32,819 nucleotides of DNA from Streptomyces sp. JJ36. GTDB taxonomy: Bacteria; Actinomycetota; Actinomycetes; Streptomycetales; Streptomycetaceae. The stretch is taken from the NCBI RefSeq assembly GCF_021696945.1, contig NZ_JACYHE010000068.1, positions 1 to 32,819 of the forward strand. The letters are read 5' to 3'. Both the position numbers and the translations under genes were made by a program. Position 1 is the stretch's first letter; every line of letters begins with the position of its first letter. The notes beneath the pieces were generated by a model. That model ran no database searches. It was not told where the DNA came from and saw only the letters and a program-made list of their open reading frames with translations. Below are positions 9,298 to 18,681 of this stretch, one piece after another.

Positions 9298-9313
9298 CGC
9301 CCGCCGGCGGGCG
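9298..9313 (-). terminator. palindrome downstream of the PP2C phosphatase gene
   Basis: CGCCCGCC and GGCGGGCG form a 16-bp perfect palindrome 15 bp after the phosphatase stop. As RNA it could form a stem of about 6 bp; a terminator role is inferred. Confidence 0.4.
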
Positions 9314-9328
9314 TCCTCGCAGGCCGGC

Positions 9329-10474
9329 TCAGTGCCCCACCATGCGCCGGAGGCCCGTCAGCTCCTCCCACTCCACGGCCAGCAGCGCGGCATCGTCCTT
9401 CAGCTGCTGCCCGGAGTGCCGCGCGACCGCCTCCAGCAGCAGGTCCGGCAGCGTCGCCAGCGGCTCGTCCAGCAACGTCCGCACCGCCGGAAGCACCGGG
9501 AAGAAGGTGCCGGCCGCGTCCCTGGCCTCCTCGATGCCGTCGGTGTAGAGCAGCAGCCGGTCACCCGGCCGCCAGATGCGGATGTGCTGCGGGAGGGCGT
9601 CCACCACCTGGTGCGCCAGACCCAGCGGCGGCAGCGGGTCCTCGGAGTCGATGGAGGCCACGGAGCCCGGCGTGAGCAGCAGCGGCGCCGGATGCCCCAG
9701 GTTGATCACCCGCACCTCGGAGTCCTCGATCTCCACCAGGCAGGCGGTCACGAAGAGCTCCTGCGCCTCCTCCACGGAGGCGGCGTACCCCCCGGCGCCG
9801 GTCCGCTCCAGCCGCTCCACCGCCTGCGAGCAGCGGACCGCCACCTCCCCGAAAGCGACCTCGTGGGTCGCCGCCTCCCGGAAGGCCCCCAGCACCGCAG
9901 CGGCCGTACGGACGGCGGGCAGCCCCTTGCCGCGTACGTCGCCGATGATCAGCCGGGCCCGGTCCCGCCAGGCCACCGCCTTGTAGAGGTCCCCGCCGAT
10001 GCGCGCCTCCGCCTCCGCCGCGACGTAGCGCGCCTCCAGCCGCAGCCGGCCGATCCGGTACGGCACCGGCGGGAGCAGCGCGAGCTGGGCCGCCTCGGAC
10101 ACCCGCTGGACCCGGCCGAGCTGCTCCTCCCGCTGCACCCGCTGGCGGGCGGCGAAGATGCTGGCCGCGCTGACCACGAGGATGGCGCTGAGCAGCGTCG
10201 CCTGGAAGACGGCGCCCTCCCCTTCCCCGTCGCTGAACAGGGCGGTGTAGAGCCCCACCACGAGCGCCGCGACGGAGACCGCGATGACGGCGGGGGGACG
10301 GCTGCGGATCGCGGCGAGGGCCGGGGCGGGGGAGAGCAGCGAGCCGGTGCGCAGATCCGTGCCCGGCACGAATTCGTCACCTATCTCCACCCCCGCCACA
10401 CCCAGCACCAGCAGCCAGGGCAGCACCAGCCACAGGGTCTCTCGTCCCGGCCTCGGCATCTCGCGCACGGCCAT
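9329..10474 (-). CDS. membrane-anchored PP2C/SpoIIE-type serine phosphatase
   Basis: From ATG 10474 the product has 381 residues; the longer open frame upstream overlaps the divergent gene and is rejected. Three probable membrane helices lie at about 15-33, 62-80 and 88-110. After a linker helix comes the PP2C-SpoIIE domain: IGGDLY (metal Asp162), GDVRGKG (178-184), GHPAPLLL, GDRLLLYTDGIEEARD and a final DDAALLAVE. These metal-binding acidic residues are present, so the enzyme should be active. The residue after GGDLY is Lys, where many relatives have Asp. Members typically dephosphorylate anti-anti-sigma factors in partner-switching; the partner here is unknown. It is divergent from the EtfD-like gene. 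Confidence 0.9.
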   Translation of the reverse strand: MAVREMPRPGRETLWLVLPWLLVLGVAGVEIGDEFVPGTDLRTGSLLSPAPALAAIRSRPPAVIAVSVAALVVGLYTALFSDGEGEGAVFQATLLSAILVVSAASIFAARQRVQREEQLGRVQRVSEAAQLALLPPVPYRIGRLRLEARYVAAEAEARIGGDLYKAVAWRDRARLIIGDVRGKGLPAVRTAAAVLGAFREAATHEVAFGEVAVRCSQAVERLERTGAGGYAASVEEAQELFVTACLVEIEDSEVRVINLGHPAPLLLTPGSVASIDSEDPLPPLGLAHQVVDALPQHIRIWRPGDRLLLYTDGIEEARDAAGTFFPVLPAVRTLLDEPLATLPDLLLEAVARHSGQQLKDDAALLAVEWEELTGLRRMVGH

Positions 10475-10600
10475 GCTTCTATTCTTCGCATCAAAACGGG
10501 CAAAAGGCACCCGTGAGCCCGGAGCCGGGCCAGCGACGCAGATCACCAGCCGGACGGGTGCGGGCCCGGCGTGATACTGGGTACGCTCGGTAGAACCAGA

Positions 10601-10618
10601 TAAGTTACCGCTTAGTAA
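10601..10618. promoter_or_regulatory. overlapping inverted repeats upstream of the EtfD-like gene
   Basis: Two interleaved 4-bp arm repeats lie 44 bp upstream of the ATG: TAAG-N6-CTTA (10601-10614) and TTAC-N6-GTAA (10605-10618). The block is AT-rich compared with its surroundings. It resembles operators of TetR-family regulators of acyl-CoA metabolism, which would suit an electron-transfer gene for beta-oxidation. The regulator is not in the window. Confidence 0.45.
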
Positions 10619-10661
10619 ATGAGCTCGTCCGCGAGCCGCCCCGCAGGTCCGAGGAGCCGTC

Positions 10662-12962
10662 ATGCAACTCGCCGCGATCGTCGTTTCGCTGGTGCTGGCC
10701 GTGGTCGGCATTGCGCTGTTCGCGCGCGCCATCGCCCAGATCCACCGCCATGTGCGGCTCGGCCAGCCGGTGCCCGCAGGGACCCGCACCGACGACCCCG
10801 CCCAGCGCACGCTCACCGTGGCCCGCGAGTTCTTCGGGCACACCCGGATGAACCGCTGGGGCATCGTCGGCTTCGCCCACTGGTTCGTGGCGGTCGGCTT
10901 CTTCACCCTGGTGCTCACCCTGGTCAACGCCTTCGGCCAGCTCTTCCAGGCCGACTGGACGCTGCCGCTGATCGGCACCTGGGTGCCGTACGAGATGTTC
11001 GTCGAGTTCATCGGCCTGATGACGGCCCTCGGCATCGGCACCCTGATCGTGATCCGGCAGCTCAACCGGCCCACCGGCGCCGGCCGGAAGTCCCGCTTCA
11101 CCGGCTCCAAGACCGGGCAGGCGTACTTCGTCGAGGCCGTCATCCTGATCATCGGGCTCGCCATCCTCACCCTCCGCGGCCTGGAGGGCGCGCTGCACCA
11201 CGTCACCGGCTACGAGGCCGGGTACTTCGTCTCGTACCCGCTGGTCGCCGCCTTCGACGGGCTCGACGTGAGCACTCTGCAGAACCTGGTCTACCTGGTC
11301 GCGATGATCAAGATCGGCACCTCGTTCGTGTGGATGATCGTGGTCGGCCTGAACACCAACATGGGCGTGGCCTGGCACCGCTTCCTCGCCTTCCCCAACA
11401 TCTGGTTCAAGCGGGAGGCCCGCGGCGGCACCGCACTGGGCGAGCTCCAGCCCATGACCTCGGCCGGCAAGCCGATCGACTTCGAGACCGTCTTCGAGGA
11501 GGAGGGCGCCGAGGACACCCAGTTCGGCGTCTCACAGGTCGAGCACTACTCCTGGAAGGGCCTGCTCGACTTCTCCACCTGCACCGAGTGCGGTCGCTGC
11601 CAGTCCCAGTGCCCCGCCTGGAACACCGGCAAGCCGCTCTCCCCCAAGCTGCTGATCATGTCGCTGCGCGACCACGCGCACGCCAAGGCGCCCTACCTGC
11701 TGGCCGGCGGCGGCAAGAACGCCGAGGGCGAGGAGAAGGCCACCGCCGAGCAGCTCGCGGACGTGCCCGCGGAGGCGCTGGCCGAGGCCGAGCGCCCGCT
11801 GGTCGGGACGTACGAGGAGAACGGCGTCATCGACCCGGACGTGCTGTGGTCCTGCACCACCTGCGGGGCCTGCGTGGAGCAGTGCCCGGTGGACATCGAG
11901 CACGTCGACCACATCGTCGACATGCGCCGCTACCAGGTGATGATCGAGAGCGCCTTCCCGAGCGAGGCCGGGACGATGCTCAAGAACCTGGAGAAGAAGG
12001 GCAACCCCTGGGGCCTGGCCAAGAAGCAGCGGCTGGAATGGACCAAGGAGCTCGACTTCGAGGTGCCCGTCGTCGGCAAGACCGTGGACGACCTCACCGA
12101 GGTCGACTACCTCTACTGGGTCGGCTGCGCCGGCGCCCTGGAGGACCGGGCCAAAAAGACCACCAAGGCCTTCGCGGAGCTGCTGCACATCGCGGGCGTG
12201 AAGTTCGCGATCATGGGCGGCGACGAGAAGTGCACCGGCGACTCGGCCCGCCGGCTGGGCAACGAGTTCCTCTTCCAGCAGCTCGGCGAGGAGAACGTCG
12301 CCAACCTCAACGCCGCCTTCGGCGAGGATGACGACGACGAGTCGACCAGGCTCCCGGCCGCGAAGAAGAAGATCGTCGCGACCTGCCCGCACTGCTTCAA
12401 CACGATCGCCAACGAGTACCCGCAGCTCGGCGGGCACTACGAGGTCATCCACCACACCCAGCTCCTCCAGCACCTCATCGACGAGGGGAAGCTGATCCCG
12501 GTCACCCCGGTGGAGGGCCTGATCACCTACCACGACCCGTGCTACCTCGGCCGCCACAACAAGGTCTACACACCCCCGCGCGAGATCATCGGCCGGGTCC
12601 CGGGTCTGCGGAACGAGGAGATGCACCGCCACAAGGAGCGCGGCTTCTGCTGCGGCGCCGGCGGCGCCCGCATGTGGATGGAGGAGCGCATCGGCAAGCG
12701 CATCAACAACGAGCGCGTGGACGAGGCGCTGTCCCTCAACCCGGACATCGTCTCCACCGCCTGCCCCTTCTGCCTGGTGATGCTCACCGACTCGGTCAAC
12801 GGCAAGAAGAACGACGGGAAGGCGAACGAGGACCTCCAGGTCGTGGACGTGGCGCAGCTCCTGCTGGACTCCGTCCGCACCCCCTCCGACCCGCCGCCCG
12901 CGGGCGAGGCGGACACCGAGTCCGCGCCGCAGCCGGACCCGGAGTCCGCGCCCGCGAAGTAA
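10662..12962 (+). CDS. membrane Fe-S reductase, EtfD-like (heterodisulfide-reductase-related, ETF:menaquinone oxidoreductase type)
   Basis: The product has 766 residues. The N-terminal 250 residues hold about five membrane helices of the b-type/NarI-like kind, with conserved histidines such as FAHW and HRFLAFPNIWFK. Two 4Fe-4S motifs follow: CTECGRCQSQCP (near 306) and CTTCGACVEQCP (near 398). Two CCG (HdrD/GlpC) domains contain CPHCFNTIANEYP, HDPCYLGRHN (near 625) and FCCGAGGARMWMEER (near 661). The tail is Pro/Glu-rich. The layout matches mycobacterial EtfD (Rv0338c), which passes electrons from acyl-CoA dehydrogenases via ETF to menaquinone. Orthology is inferred from architecture. No etfAB is adjacent. 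Confidence 0.88.
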   Translation: MQLAAIVVSLVLAVVGIALFARAIAQIHRHVRLGQPVPAGTRTDDPAQRTLTVAREFFGHTRMNRWGIVGFAHWFVAVGFFTLVLTLVNAFGQLFQADWTLPLIGTWVPYEMFVEFIGLMTALGIGTLIVIRQLNRPTGAGRKSRFTGSKTGQAYFVEAVILIIGLAILTLRGLEGALHHVTGYEAGYFVSYPLVAAFDGLDVSTLQNLVYLVAMIKIGTSFVWMIVVGLNTNMGVAWHRFLAFPNIWFKREARGGTALGELQPMTSAGKPIDFETVFEEEGAEDTQFGVSQVEHYSWKGLLDFSTCTECGRCQSQCPAWNTGKPLSPKLLIMSLRDHAHAKAPYLLAGGGKNAEGEEKATAEQLADVPAEALAEAERPLVGTYEENGVIDPDVLWSCTTCGACVEQCPVDIEHVDHIVDMRRYQVMIESAFPSEAGTMLKNLEKKGNPWGLAKKQRLEWTKELDFEVPVVGKTVDDLTEVDYLYWVGCAGALEDRAKKTTKAFAELLHIAGVKFAIMGGDEKCTGDSARRLGNEFLFQQLGEENVANLNAAFGEDDDDESTRLPAAKKKIVATCPHCFNTIANEYPQLGGHYEVIHHTQLLQHLIDEGKLIPVTPVEGLITYHDPCYLGRHNKVYTPPREIIGRVPGLRNEEMHRHKERGFCCGAGGARMWMEERIGKRINNERVDEALSLNPDIVSTACPFCLVMLTDSVNGKKNDGKANEDLQVVDVAQLLLDSVRTPSDPPPAGEADTESAPQPDPESAPAK

Positions 12963-13007
12963 CCCGCAGCCCGCGGCGGCACCGCCCGTCGCCCGTACGG
13001 CCACACC

Positions 13008-13044
13008 CGGGGCCGGTCACCGCACACCGCGGTGACCGGCCCCG
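13008..13044 (+). terminator. strong hairpin after the EtfD-like gene
   Basis: A perfect 16-bp stem (13008-13023 with 13029-13044; core GGGGCCGGTCACC) has a 5-nt loop, 46 bp after the stop. There is no U-tract. Confidence 0.8.
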
Positions 13045-13298
13045 CGGCATGCCGGACGGGCGGGCGTGAACGCCCTGACGGCGTGTCGGGCCCGCCCCCG
13101 TGGCCCCCGCCCGGGAGGCTGACACAGGGTTGACCCGGCACCACCCCGGGCACCCGGCTCCGTCCGACCGCCGGACGACGAGAAGACCACCGCCGCCGTG
13201 CCCACCCCACCCGCCCGGTCGCCGCCGCCACGGCGCCGGTACGGAACGGGGTACGGGCCCCGACGGCGCCGGTGCCGTGGAGGAAGGGTGCTGCTGCC
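13045..13298. promoter_or_regulatory. leader and promoter region of the mrp operon
   Basis: This 254-bp GC-rich gap contains a TTGACC (13130-13135), but no convincing -10 at the right distance. A GGAGGAAGG ribosome-binding site at 13280-13288 decides the mrpA start. No gene is seen. Confidence 0.4.
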
Positions 13299-16200
13299 GT
13301 GCTGATCCTGCTGGCCGTGCACGCCGGCGTCGCGGCGGCGCTCCCCTGGTGGGCGCGGAGGACCGGGCGGGCCGTGTGGCTCCTCGCGGCCCTCCCGCCG
13401 CTGGCGGCCGTGGCCTGGAGCGCCACCGTGGCCCCCGGTGTGCTGGACGGCAGCCCCGTACGGGAGAGCCTCACCTGGGCGCCGGAGCTGGGCCTGACGC
13501 TCGACCTGCGGCTGGACGCCCTCGCCCTGGCGATGCTCTGGGCCGTCGGCGGCGTCGGCGCCCTGGTGCTGCTCTACTGCCGCCACTACGTCACCCGCGA
13601 CACCGGCCGGGAGGCCGGGCTGCTGCTCGCCTTCGCCGGGGCCATGACCGGCCTGGTCCTCGCCGACAACCTGCTGGTCCTCTACGTCTTCTGGGAACTC
13701 ACCACCGTCGTCTCCTTCCTCCTCATCGCCGGCCGCGGGGAGGAGCCGGAGCGCCGCAGCGCCGCCGAACAGTCGCTGCTGACCACCGCCGCGGGCGGCC
13801 TGGCGATGCTGCTGGGCTTCGTACTGCTCGGCGAGACGGCCGGCACCTACCGCGTCTCGGAACTCGTCGCCGACCCGCCGCGCGGCGGCGCCGTCCCGGC
13901 CGCGCTGGTGCTGATCCTCGCCGGGGCCTTCGCCAAGTCCGCGCAGTACCCGCTGCACGGCTGGCTGCCCGCCGCCATGGTGGCGCCGACCCCGGTGAGC
14001 GCCTATCTGCACGCGGCCGCCATGGTCAAGGCGGGCGTCTACCTGATCGCCCGGCTGGCCCCCGGCTTCGCCGACGTGGGGCCGTGGCGGCCGCTGGTGC
14101 TCGTGATCGGGCTGGCGAGCGCCGTGCTCGGCGCCCGGCAGGCGCTCCGCGAGACCGACCTCAAGCGGCTGCTCGCCTACGGCACCATCAGCACCCTCGG
14201 CATGCTCACCGCCCTGCTCGGCGCCGGCACCCGCACCGCCGCACTGGCCGGCCTGACGCTGCTGCTCGCCCACGCCGGCTTCAAGGCCGCGCTCTTCCTC
14301 GCCACCGGCATCCTGGACCACCGGGCCGGCACCCGCGACCTGCGGCAGCTCTCCGGCGCGGGCCGCCGGACGCCCGCCCTGTCCGCCGTCGCCGCCCTCG
14401 CCGCCGCCTCCCTGGCCGGGGTACCGCCACTGCTGGGCTACCTGGGGAAGGAGACGGCGTTCTCCGCCCTGCTGCACGGCTCCGCGCTGCCCGGCCACCT
14501 GTGGGCCACGGGCTTCTTCGTCCTCGCCGCCGTCCTCACCGTCGCCTACGCCGCGCGCTACCTGCACGGGGCCTTCGGAGCCTTCGGGTCCTCCGGGGCA
14601 GGGGAGGCCTCCGGGGCCCAGGAGTCCGCCGCGCCACGGGAGGCCGCGCCGCCGGGCGGGGCCGGCCGGATCGCGCCGGGGTTCCTCGCGCCGGTGGCCG
14701 TGCTGGCCCTCGCCGGACTGGTGTTCGGCCTCTGGTACGCCGGCACCGCGATCCCGGCCACGGCGTACGCGGACGCCTACCCACCCGGCCCGAAGGGCCC
14801 GTACAAACTCGCCCTCTGGCACGGCCTCACCCCGGTCCTCGGGCTCTCGGCGCTCAGCCTGGCCGGGGGTCTGCTGCTGCACGCCGCGGGCACCCGCCGC
14901 AGGCCGTACGCCCGGTACGCGGCCGGCCCCGGGGAGCCGGCCCGCCGCCGCCCGAGCGGCACCGCCGCGCGCCTGGGCGCCGCCCGGGCCCGGCTGCCCG
15001 CCACGGCCCGGCTGCCCGACGCCCAGCGCGCGTACGCGGGCACCGTACGGGCCCTCGACGAGGCGGCCGTACGGCTGACCCGGCACACCCAGGTCGGCTC
15101 GTTGCCGGTCTATCTGACGGTGCTGCTCGCCACGGTGGTGCTGCTGCCGGGCACCGCCCTGCTCCGCACCACGCCCGGGCTCGGCGACGCCCCGGTGTGG
15201 CGGTCCGCCATGGAGGTCCCGCTCGGCCTGGTCGTGCTGCTCGCCGCGGTCGCCGTGACGCCGACCCGGCACCGGCTCACCGGGGTGCTGCTGGTCGGCG
15301 CCGTCGGCTACGGGGTGGCGGGCCTGTTCGTGGTGTACGGGGCGCCCGACCTCGCCCTCACCCAGTTCCTCGTCGAGACCATGACACTGGTCATCGTGGT
15401 GCTGGTGCTGCGCCGCATGCCCGCCCGCTTCACGCCCGGCCGCACCCGGCCCCGGGTCCGGGTGCTGCGCGGGGTGGTGGCGCTCGCGGTGGGGGCGCTG
15501 GTCGCGGTCTTCGCCCTGGCCGCGACCGCGGCGCGGGACGCGCCCCGGGTGTCCGGGGAGTACGTGCGGCGCGCGCCGGAGACGGGGGCGAAGAACATCG
15601 TCAACGCGATCATCGTGGACTTCCGCGCCCTCGACACGCTCGGCGAGATCGCCGTGCTGCTGGTCGCCGCCACCGGCGTGGTCAGCGTCGTCCGCCTCTG
15701 GGGCCGCCCCTCCGCGGAGGGCCCGGCGGGGGACGCGTCCGCAGTCCGGGACGAACCGGAACACGCGGGCGCGGGCCCCGCCGGCACAGACGACGCGGTG
15801 CGCGGAGAGGGCGGCGCCGCCGGCGCGCGAGGCCACCGTGCCGACGGCCCCGGTGGAGGCCCCGGCACCGGCGAAGGCCCCGGCACCGGGAAGGAGACCG
15901 GTCCCGGACGGCCGGGCGGTGGCTCGGCACCTTCGGGTGGCCGGCCCCCCGGCACCCCCGGCGTGCGCGCACCCGGCGAAGAAGCCCCCCTGCGCGAGGC
16001 GGTGGAGTCCCCCTTCGCGGCGGCCCGCTGGGACGAACCGAGCCGCCCATGGCTGCCCGGCGCCCACGAACGCCCCGGCGGCGAGCGGTCGGTCCTGCTG
16101 GAGGTGGTCACCCGGCTGCTCTTCCCCTCCGTCCTCGTGCTGGGCCTCTTCCTGCTCTTCTCCGGCCACTACCGGCCGGGCGGCGGTTTCGCGGGCGGCC

Positions 16201-16616
16201 TCGTCGCCGGGCAGGCGTTCGTGCTCCGCTACCTCGTCGGCGGACGCGCCGACTTCGGCCTGGCGGCCCCGGCGAAACCCGGCGTGGTCGCGGGCAGCGG
16301 CCTGGCGCTCGCCGCCGCCCTCGGGCTGCTGCCGACCGTCCTCGGCGAACCGGCCCTGTCCAGCGCCCTGGTCTCGGCACACCTCCCGCTGTTCGGCCCG
16401 GTGAAGCTCGCCACCAGCCTCTTCCTGGACGTCGCGATCTTCCTGCTGGTCGTCGGCGTCACCCTGAAGCTCCTGGCGGCGGTGGGCGTGACGCTGTCGG
16501 AACACGGCCCCGCCGCGCCCGGCGAGGACGGCGGACCGGAGGACGCGGAGGCCCCCGAGGAGACCCGGTACCCACGCACCGCACACCGCACGACGGAGAG
16601 GGGCGCACGACCGTGA
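13299..16616 (+). CDS. mrpA: Na+/H+ antiporter subunit A fused to subunit B (MrpA-MrpB)
   Basis: GTG 13299 sits 10 nt behind GGAGGAAGG; an in-frame GTG at 13272 would place that site inside the gene. The product has about 1105 residues. The NuoL/ND5-like core includes FWELTTVVSFLLIAG, FAKSAQYPLHGWLP and YLHAAAMVKAGVYL. The MrpA-specific C-terminal part has YGAPDLALTQFLVETMTL and GAKNIVNAIIVDFRALD. A Gly/Pro-rich charged linker of about 100 residues (around 804-904) joins it to an MnhB domain (LLFSGHYRPGGGFAGGL). Subunits A and B are thus fused, which explains why no separate mrpB exists. The complex exports Na+ in exchange for protons at the plasma membrane. The stop overlaps mrpC (GTGA). Confidence 0.93.
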   Translation: MLILLAVHAGVAAALPWWARRTGRAVWLLAALPPLAAVAWSATVAPGVLDGSPVRESLTWAPELGLTLDLRLDALALAMLWAVGGVGALVLLYCRHYVTRDTGREAGLLLAFAGAMTGLVLADNLLVLYVFWELTTVVSFLLIAGRGEEPERRSAAEQSLLTTAAGGLAMLLGFVLLGETAGTYRVSELVADPPRGGAVPAALVLILAGAFAKSAQYPLHGWLPAAMVAPTPVSAYLHAAAMVKAGVYLIARLAPGFADVGPWRPLVLVIGLASAVLGARQALRETDLKRLLAYGTISTLGMLTALLGAGTRTAALAGLTLLLAHAGFKAALFLATGILDHRAGTRDLRQLSGAGRRTPALSAVAALAAASLAGVPPLLGYLGKETAFSALLHGSALPGHLWATGFFVLAAVLTVAYAARYLHGAFGAFGSSGAGEASGAQESAAPREAAPPGGAGRIAPGFLAPVAVLALAGLVFGLWYAGTAIPATAYADAYPPGPKGPYKLALWHGLTPVLGLSALSLAGGLLLHAAGTRRRPYARYAAGPGEPARRRPSGTAARLGAARARLPATARLPDAQRAYAGTVRALDEAAVRLTRHTQVGSLPVYLTVLLATVVLLPGTALLRTTPGLGDAPVWRSAMEVPLGLVVLLAAVAVTPTRHRLTGVLLVGAVGYGVAGLFVVYGAPDLALTQFLVETMTLVIVVLVLRRMPARFTPGRTRPRVRVLRGVVALAVGALVAVFALAATAARDAPRVSGEYVRRAPETGAKNIVNAIIVDFRALDTLGEIAVLLVAATGVVSVVRLWGRPSAEGPAGDASAVRDEPEHAGAGPAGTDDAVRGEGGAAGARGHRADGPGGGPGTGEGPGTGKETGPGRPGGGSAPSGGRPPGTPGVRAPGEEAPLREAVESPFAAARWDEPSRPWLPGAHERPGGERSVLLEVVTRLLFPSVLVLGLFLLFSGHYRPGGGFAGGLVAGQAFVLRYLVGGRADFGLAAPAKPGVVAGSGLALAAALGLLPTVLGEPALSSALVSAHLPLFGPVKLATSLFLDVAIFLLVVGVTLKLLAAVGVTLSEHGPAAPGEDGGPEDAEAPEETRYPRTAHRTTERGARP

Positions 16617-17152
16617 AGACCCTCGACCTCACCATGGCCGTCGTCGTCGGCGGCCTCTTCGCCGTCGGCTTCTACCTGCTGATGCAGCGTCCGCTGATGC
16701 GGATCGTGCTCGGCTTCCTGGTTCTCGGGCACGGCACCAACCTGCTGCTGCTCGTCGCGGGCGGCGGCCCCGGGGCCGCGCCGGTGCTGGCCGGCGACAC
16801 GCTCACCGGGAGCGGCGCGTTCGCCGACCCGCTGCCCCAGGCCATGGCGCTGACCTCGATCGTCATCACCTTCGGCCTGTCCGCCTTCCTGATGGCGCTG
16901 GCCTACCGTTCCTGGCGCCTCTTCGGCCACGACGAGGTCCAGGACGACCTGGAGGACCGGCTCATCGGCACCGTGCGGGAGCGCGCGGGCACCGACCCGG
17001 GCCTGCACGACGTGCCGGGCGCCCCCGCCGCCGCCGTGCCGGACGACGAGACCACCGAGGGCCGGGAGTCGGGAGGAGCCACCGAGGACTCCGGGACCGG
17101 AGGGGCCACCGAGGACCGCGAATCCCCCGAGCCGCCGGAGGAACGCTCATGA
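16613..17152 (+). CDS. mrpC: Na+/H+ antiporter subunit C (NuoK-like)
   Basis: The product has 179 residues, and its GTG start overlaps the mrpA stop. Three membrane helices occupy the first 110 residues, with the NuoK-like pattern (GFYLLMQRPLMRIVLGFLVL, then DPLPQAMALTSIVITFG, strongly conserved in MrpC). A hydrophilic tail of about 70 residues rich in Glu/Gly/Thr/Ser follows, including a repeated GGATED motif, longer than in typical MrpC (about 110-125 residues). It works with MrpA and MrpD as part of the proton/sodium-translocating membrane arm. Confidence 0.93.
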   Translation: MKTLDLTMAVVVGGLFAVGFYLLMQRPLMRIVLGFLVLGHGTNLLLLVAGGGPGAAPVLAGDTLTGSGAFADPLPQAMALTSIVITFGLSAFLMALAYRSWRLFGHDEVQDDLEDRLIGTVRERAGTDPGLHDVPGAPAAAVPDDETTEGRESGGATEDSGTGGATEDRESPEPPEERS

Positions 17153-18681
17153 CGACGGCTCTGCTCGCCCTCCCCGTGCTGCTGCCGGTGCTGGCCGGCG
17201 GCGTCTGCCTGCTCACCCACCACCGCCTCCCGCTCCGGGTGCTCAGCGTCACCGTCCTGGTCGCCGTCCTGGTCGACGCCGCCGCCCTGCTGGCCCTCGC
17301 CGACGACCGGGGCCCGCTGGTGCTCCACGTCGGCGGCTGGGCGGCACCCGCGGGCATCGCGCTGGTCGCAGACCGCCTCTCCGCGCTGCTGCTCTCCGTC
17401 GCGGTCCTGGTGGCGCTCGCCGTGCTGCTCTTCGCCATCGGCCAGGGCACCGCCGAGGAACGCAGCCATGAGACCGCCGTCTTCCACCCCGGTTACCTGC
17501 TGCTGGTCGCCGGGGTGAGCCTCGCCTTCCTCACCGGCGACCTGTTCAACCTCTTCGTCGCCTTCGAGGTCATGCTCGCCTCCTCGTACATCCTGCTCAC
17601 CCTGGACGCGGGCCGCCCGCGCACCCGGGCCGGCATGACGTACACCATGACCAGCCTGACCTCCTCACTGCTCTTCCTCACCGCGATCGCGCTGGTGTAC
17701 GCGGCCACCGGCACCGTCACCCTGGCGCAGCTCGGCGGCCGGCTGGCCGCCCTGCCGGACGGTCTGCGCACCGCCCTCAGCCTGCTGCTGCTCGTCGTCT
17801 TCGGCATCAAGGCGGCGCTGGTGCCGCTGCACTTCTGGCTGCCCGACAGCTACCCGACGGCCCCGGCCCCGATCACCGCCGTCTTCGCGGCCCTGCTCAC
17901 CAAGGTCGGCATGTACGCGCTGCTGCGCACCCAGACGCTGCTCTTCCCCCGCTCGGAGACGTGGGTGCTGCTGGCGGTGGCCGCCGTCGCCGCGATGCTC
18001 GTCGGCGTGCTCGGCGCGGTCGCCCAGGACGACATCAACCGGCTGCTCTCCTTCACCCTCGTGGGCCACATGGGGTACATGCTCTTCGGCCTGGCGCTGT
18101 TCGACGTCGCGGGGCTCACCGGCACGATCCTCTACATGGTCCACCACATCGTGGTGCAGGCCGCGCTCTTCCTGGCGGCGGGCCTGATCCTGCGGCAGAC
18201 CGGCACCTCCGCGCTGCACCGGATGCAGGAGCGGACACCGCCGACCGCGGTGGTCGCCGCGCTCTTCGCCGTGCCGGCCCTGAGCGTGGCGGGGGTGCCG
18301 CCGCTCTCCGGCTTCGTGGCCAAGCTCGCCCTGCTCCAGGCGAGCGCCGCCGACGGCCACCCGGCGGCGTACCTGCTCGCCGGCGCCGCCGTGCTCACCA
18401 GCCTGCTCACCCTCTACGCCATGGCACGGCTGTGGCGCCGGGTCTTCTTCGCCACCCGCCAGGCCCGCCGGCGCCCGCACGGCCCCGGCCGGCACGGGCC
18501 GGGCCGCCGGGCGACGGTGCTGATGCTGGGCGCGGCCACCGGGATGGCGGTGGCCGGCCTCGGGGTGGCCGCGGCCGCCGGGCCCCTGGCCGGCGTCGGG
18601 GAGCGGGCGGCGGAGGACCTGCGGCACCCGGAGCCGTACCGCGAGGCGGTCCTCGACGGCCTCGCCGAGGGGGGCCGATGA
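17149..18681 (+). CDS. mrpD: Na+/H+ antiporter subunit D (NuoN/NuoM-like)
   Basis: The product has 510 residues with about 14 predicted membrane helices. Conserved antiporter motifs include FNLFVAFEVMLASSYILL (glutamate in helix 5), KAALVPLHFWLPDSYPTAPA (lysine in the discontinuous helix 7), LLTKVGMYALLR, and MVHHIVVQAALFLAAGL. These residues line the proton path in complex I-like subunits. The ATG overlaps the mrpC stop (ATGA), and the stop overlaps mrpE (ATGA). Confidence 0.94.
   Translation: MTTALLALPVLLPVLAGGVCLLTHHRLPLRVLSVTVLVAVLVDAAALLALADDRGPLVLHVGGWAAPAGIALVADRLSALLLSVAVLVALAVLLFAIGQGTAEERSHETAVFHPGYLLLVAGVSLAFLTGDLFNLFVAFEVMLASSYILLTLDAGRPRTRAGMTYTMTSLTSSLLFLTAIALVYAATGTVTLAQLGGRLAALPDGLRTALSLLLLVVFGIKAALVPLHFWLPDSYPTAPAPITAVFAALLTKVGMYALLRTQTLLFPRSETWVLLAVAAVAAMLVGVLGAVAQDDINRLLSFTLVGHMGYMLFGLALFDVAGLTGTILYMVHHIVVQAALFLAAGLILRQTGTSALHRMQERTPPTAVVAALFAVPALSVAGVPPLSGFVAKLALLQASAADGHPAAYLLAGAAVLTSLLTLYAMARLWRRVFFATRQARRRPHGPGRHGPGRRATVLMLGAATGMAVAGLGVAAAAGPLAGVGERAAEDLRHPEPYREAVLDGLAEGGR

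Noticed and set aside
9329..11206. 625-codon version of the PP2C gene and a 257-codon minus ORF beyond it
   Set aside because: The extra N-terminus is antisense to the EtfD-like gene; the natural start with membrane helices is at 10474.
13017..16586. Minus-strand ORF of 1189 codons across mrpA
   Set aside because: A Gly/Arg/Gln-rich shadow frame; the plus strand encodes all conserved Mrp motifs.
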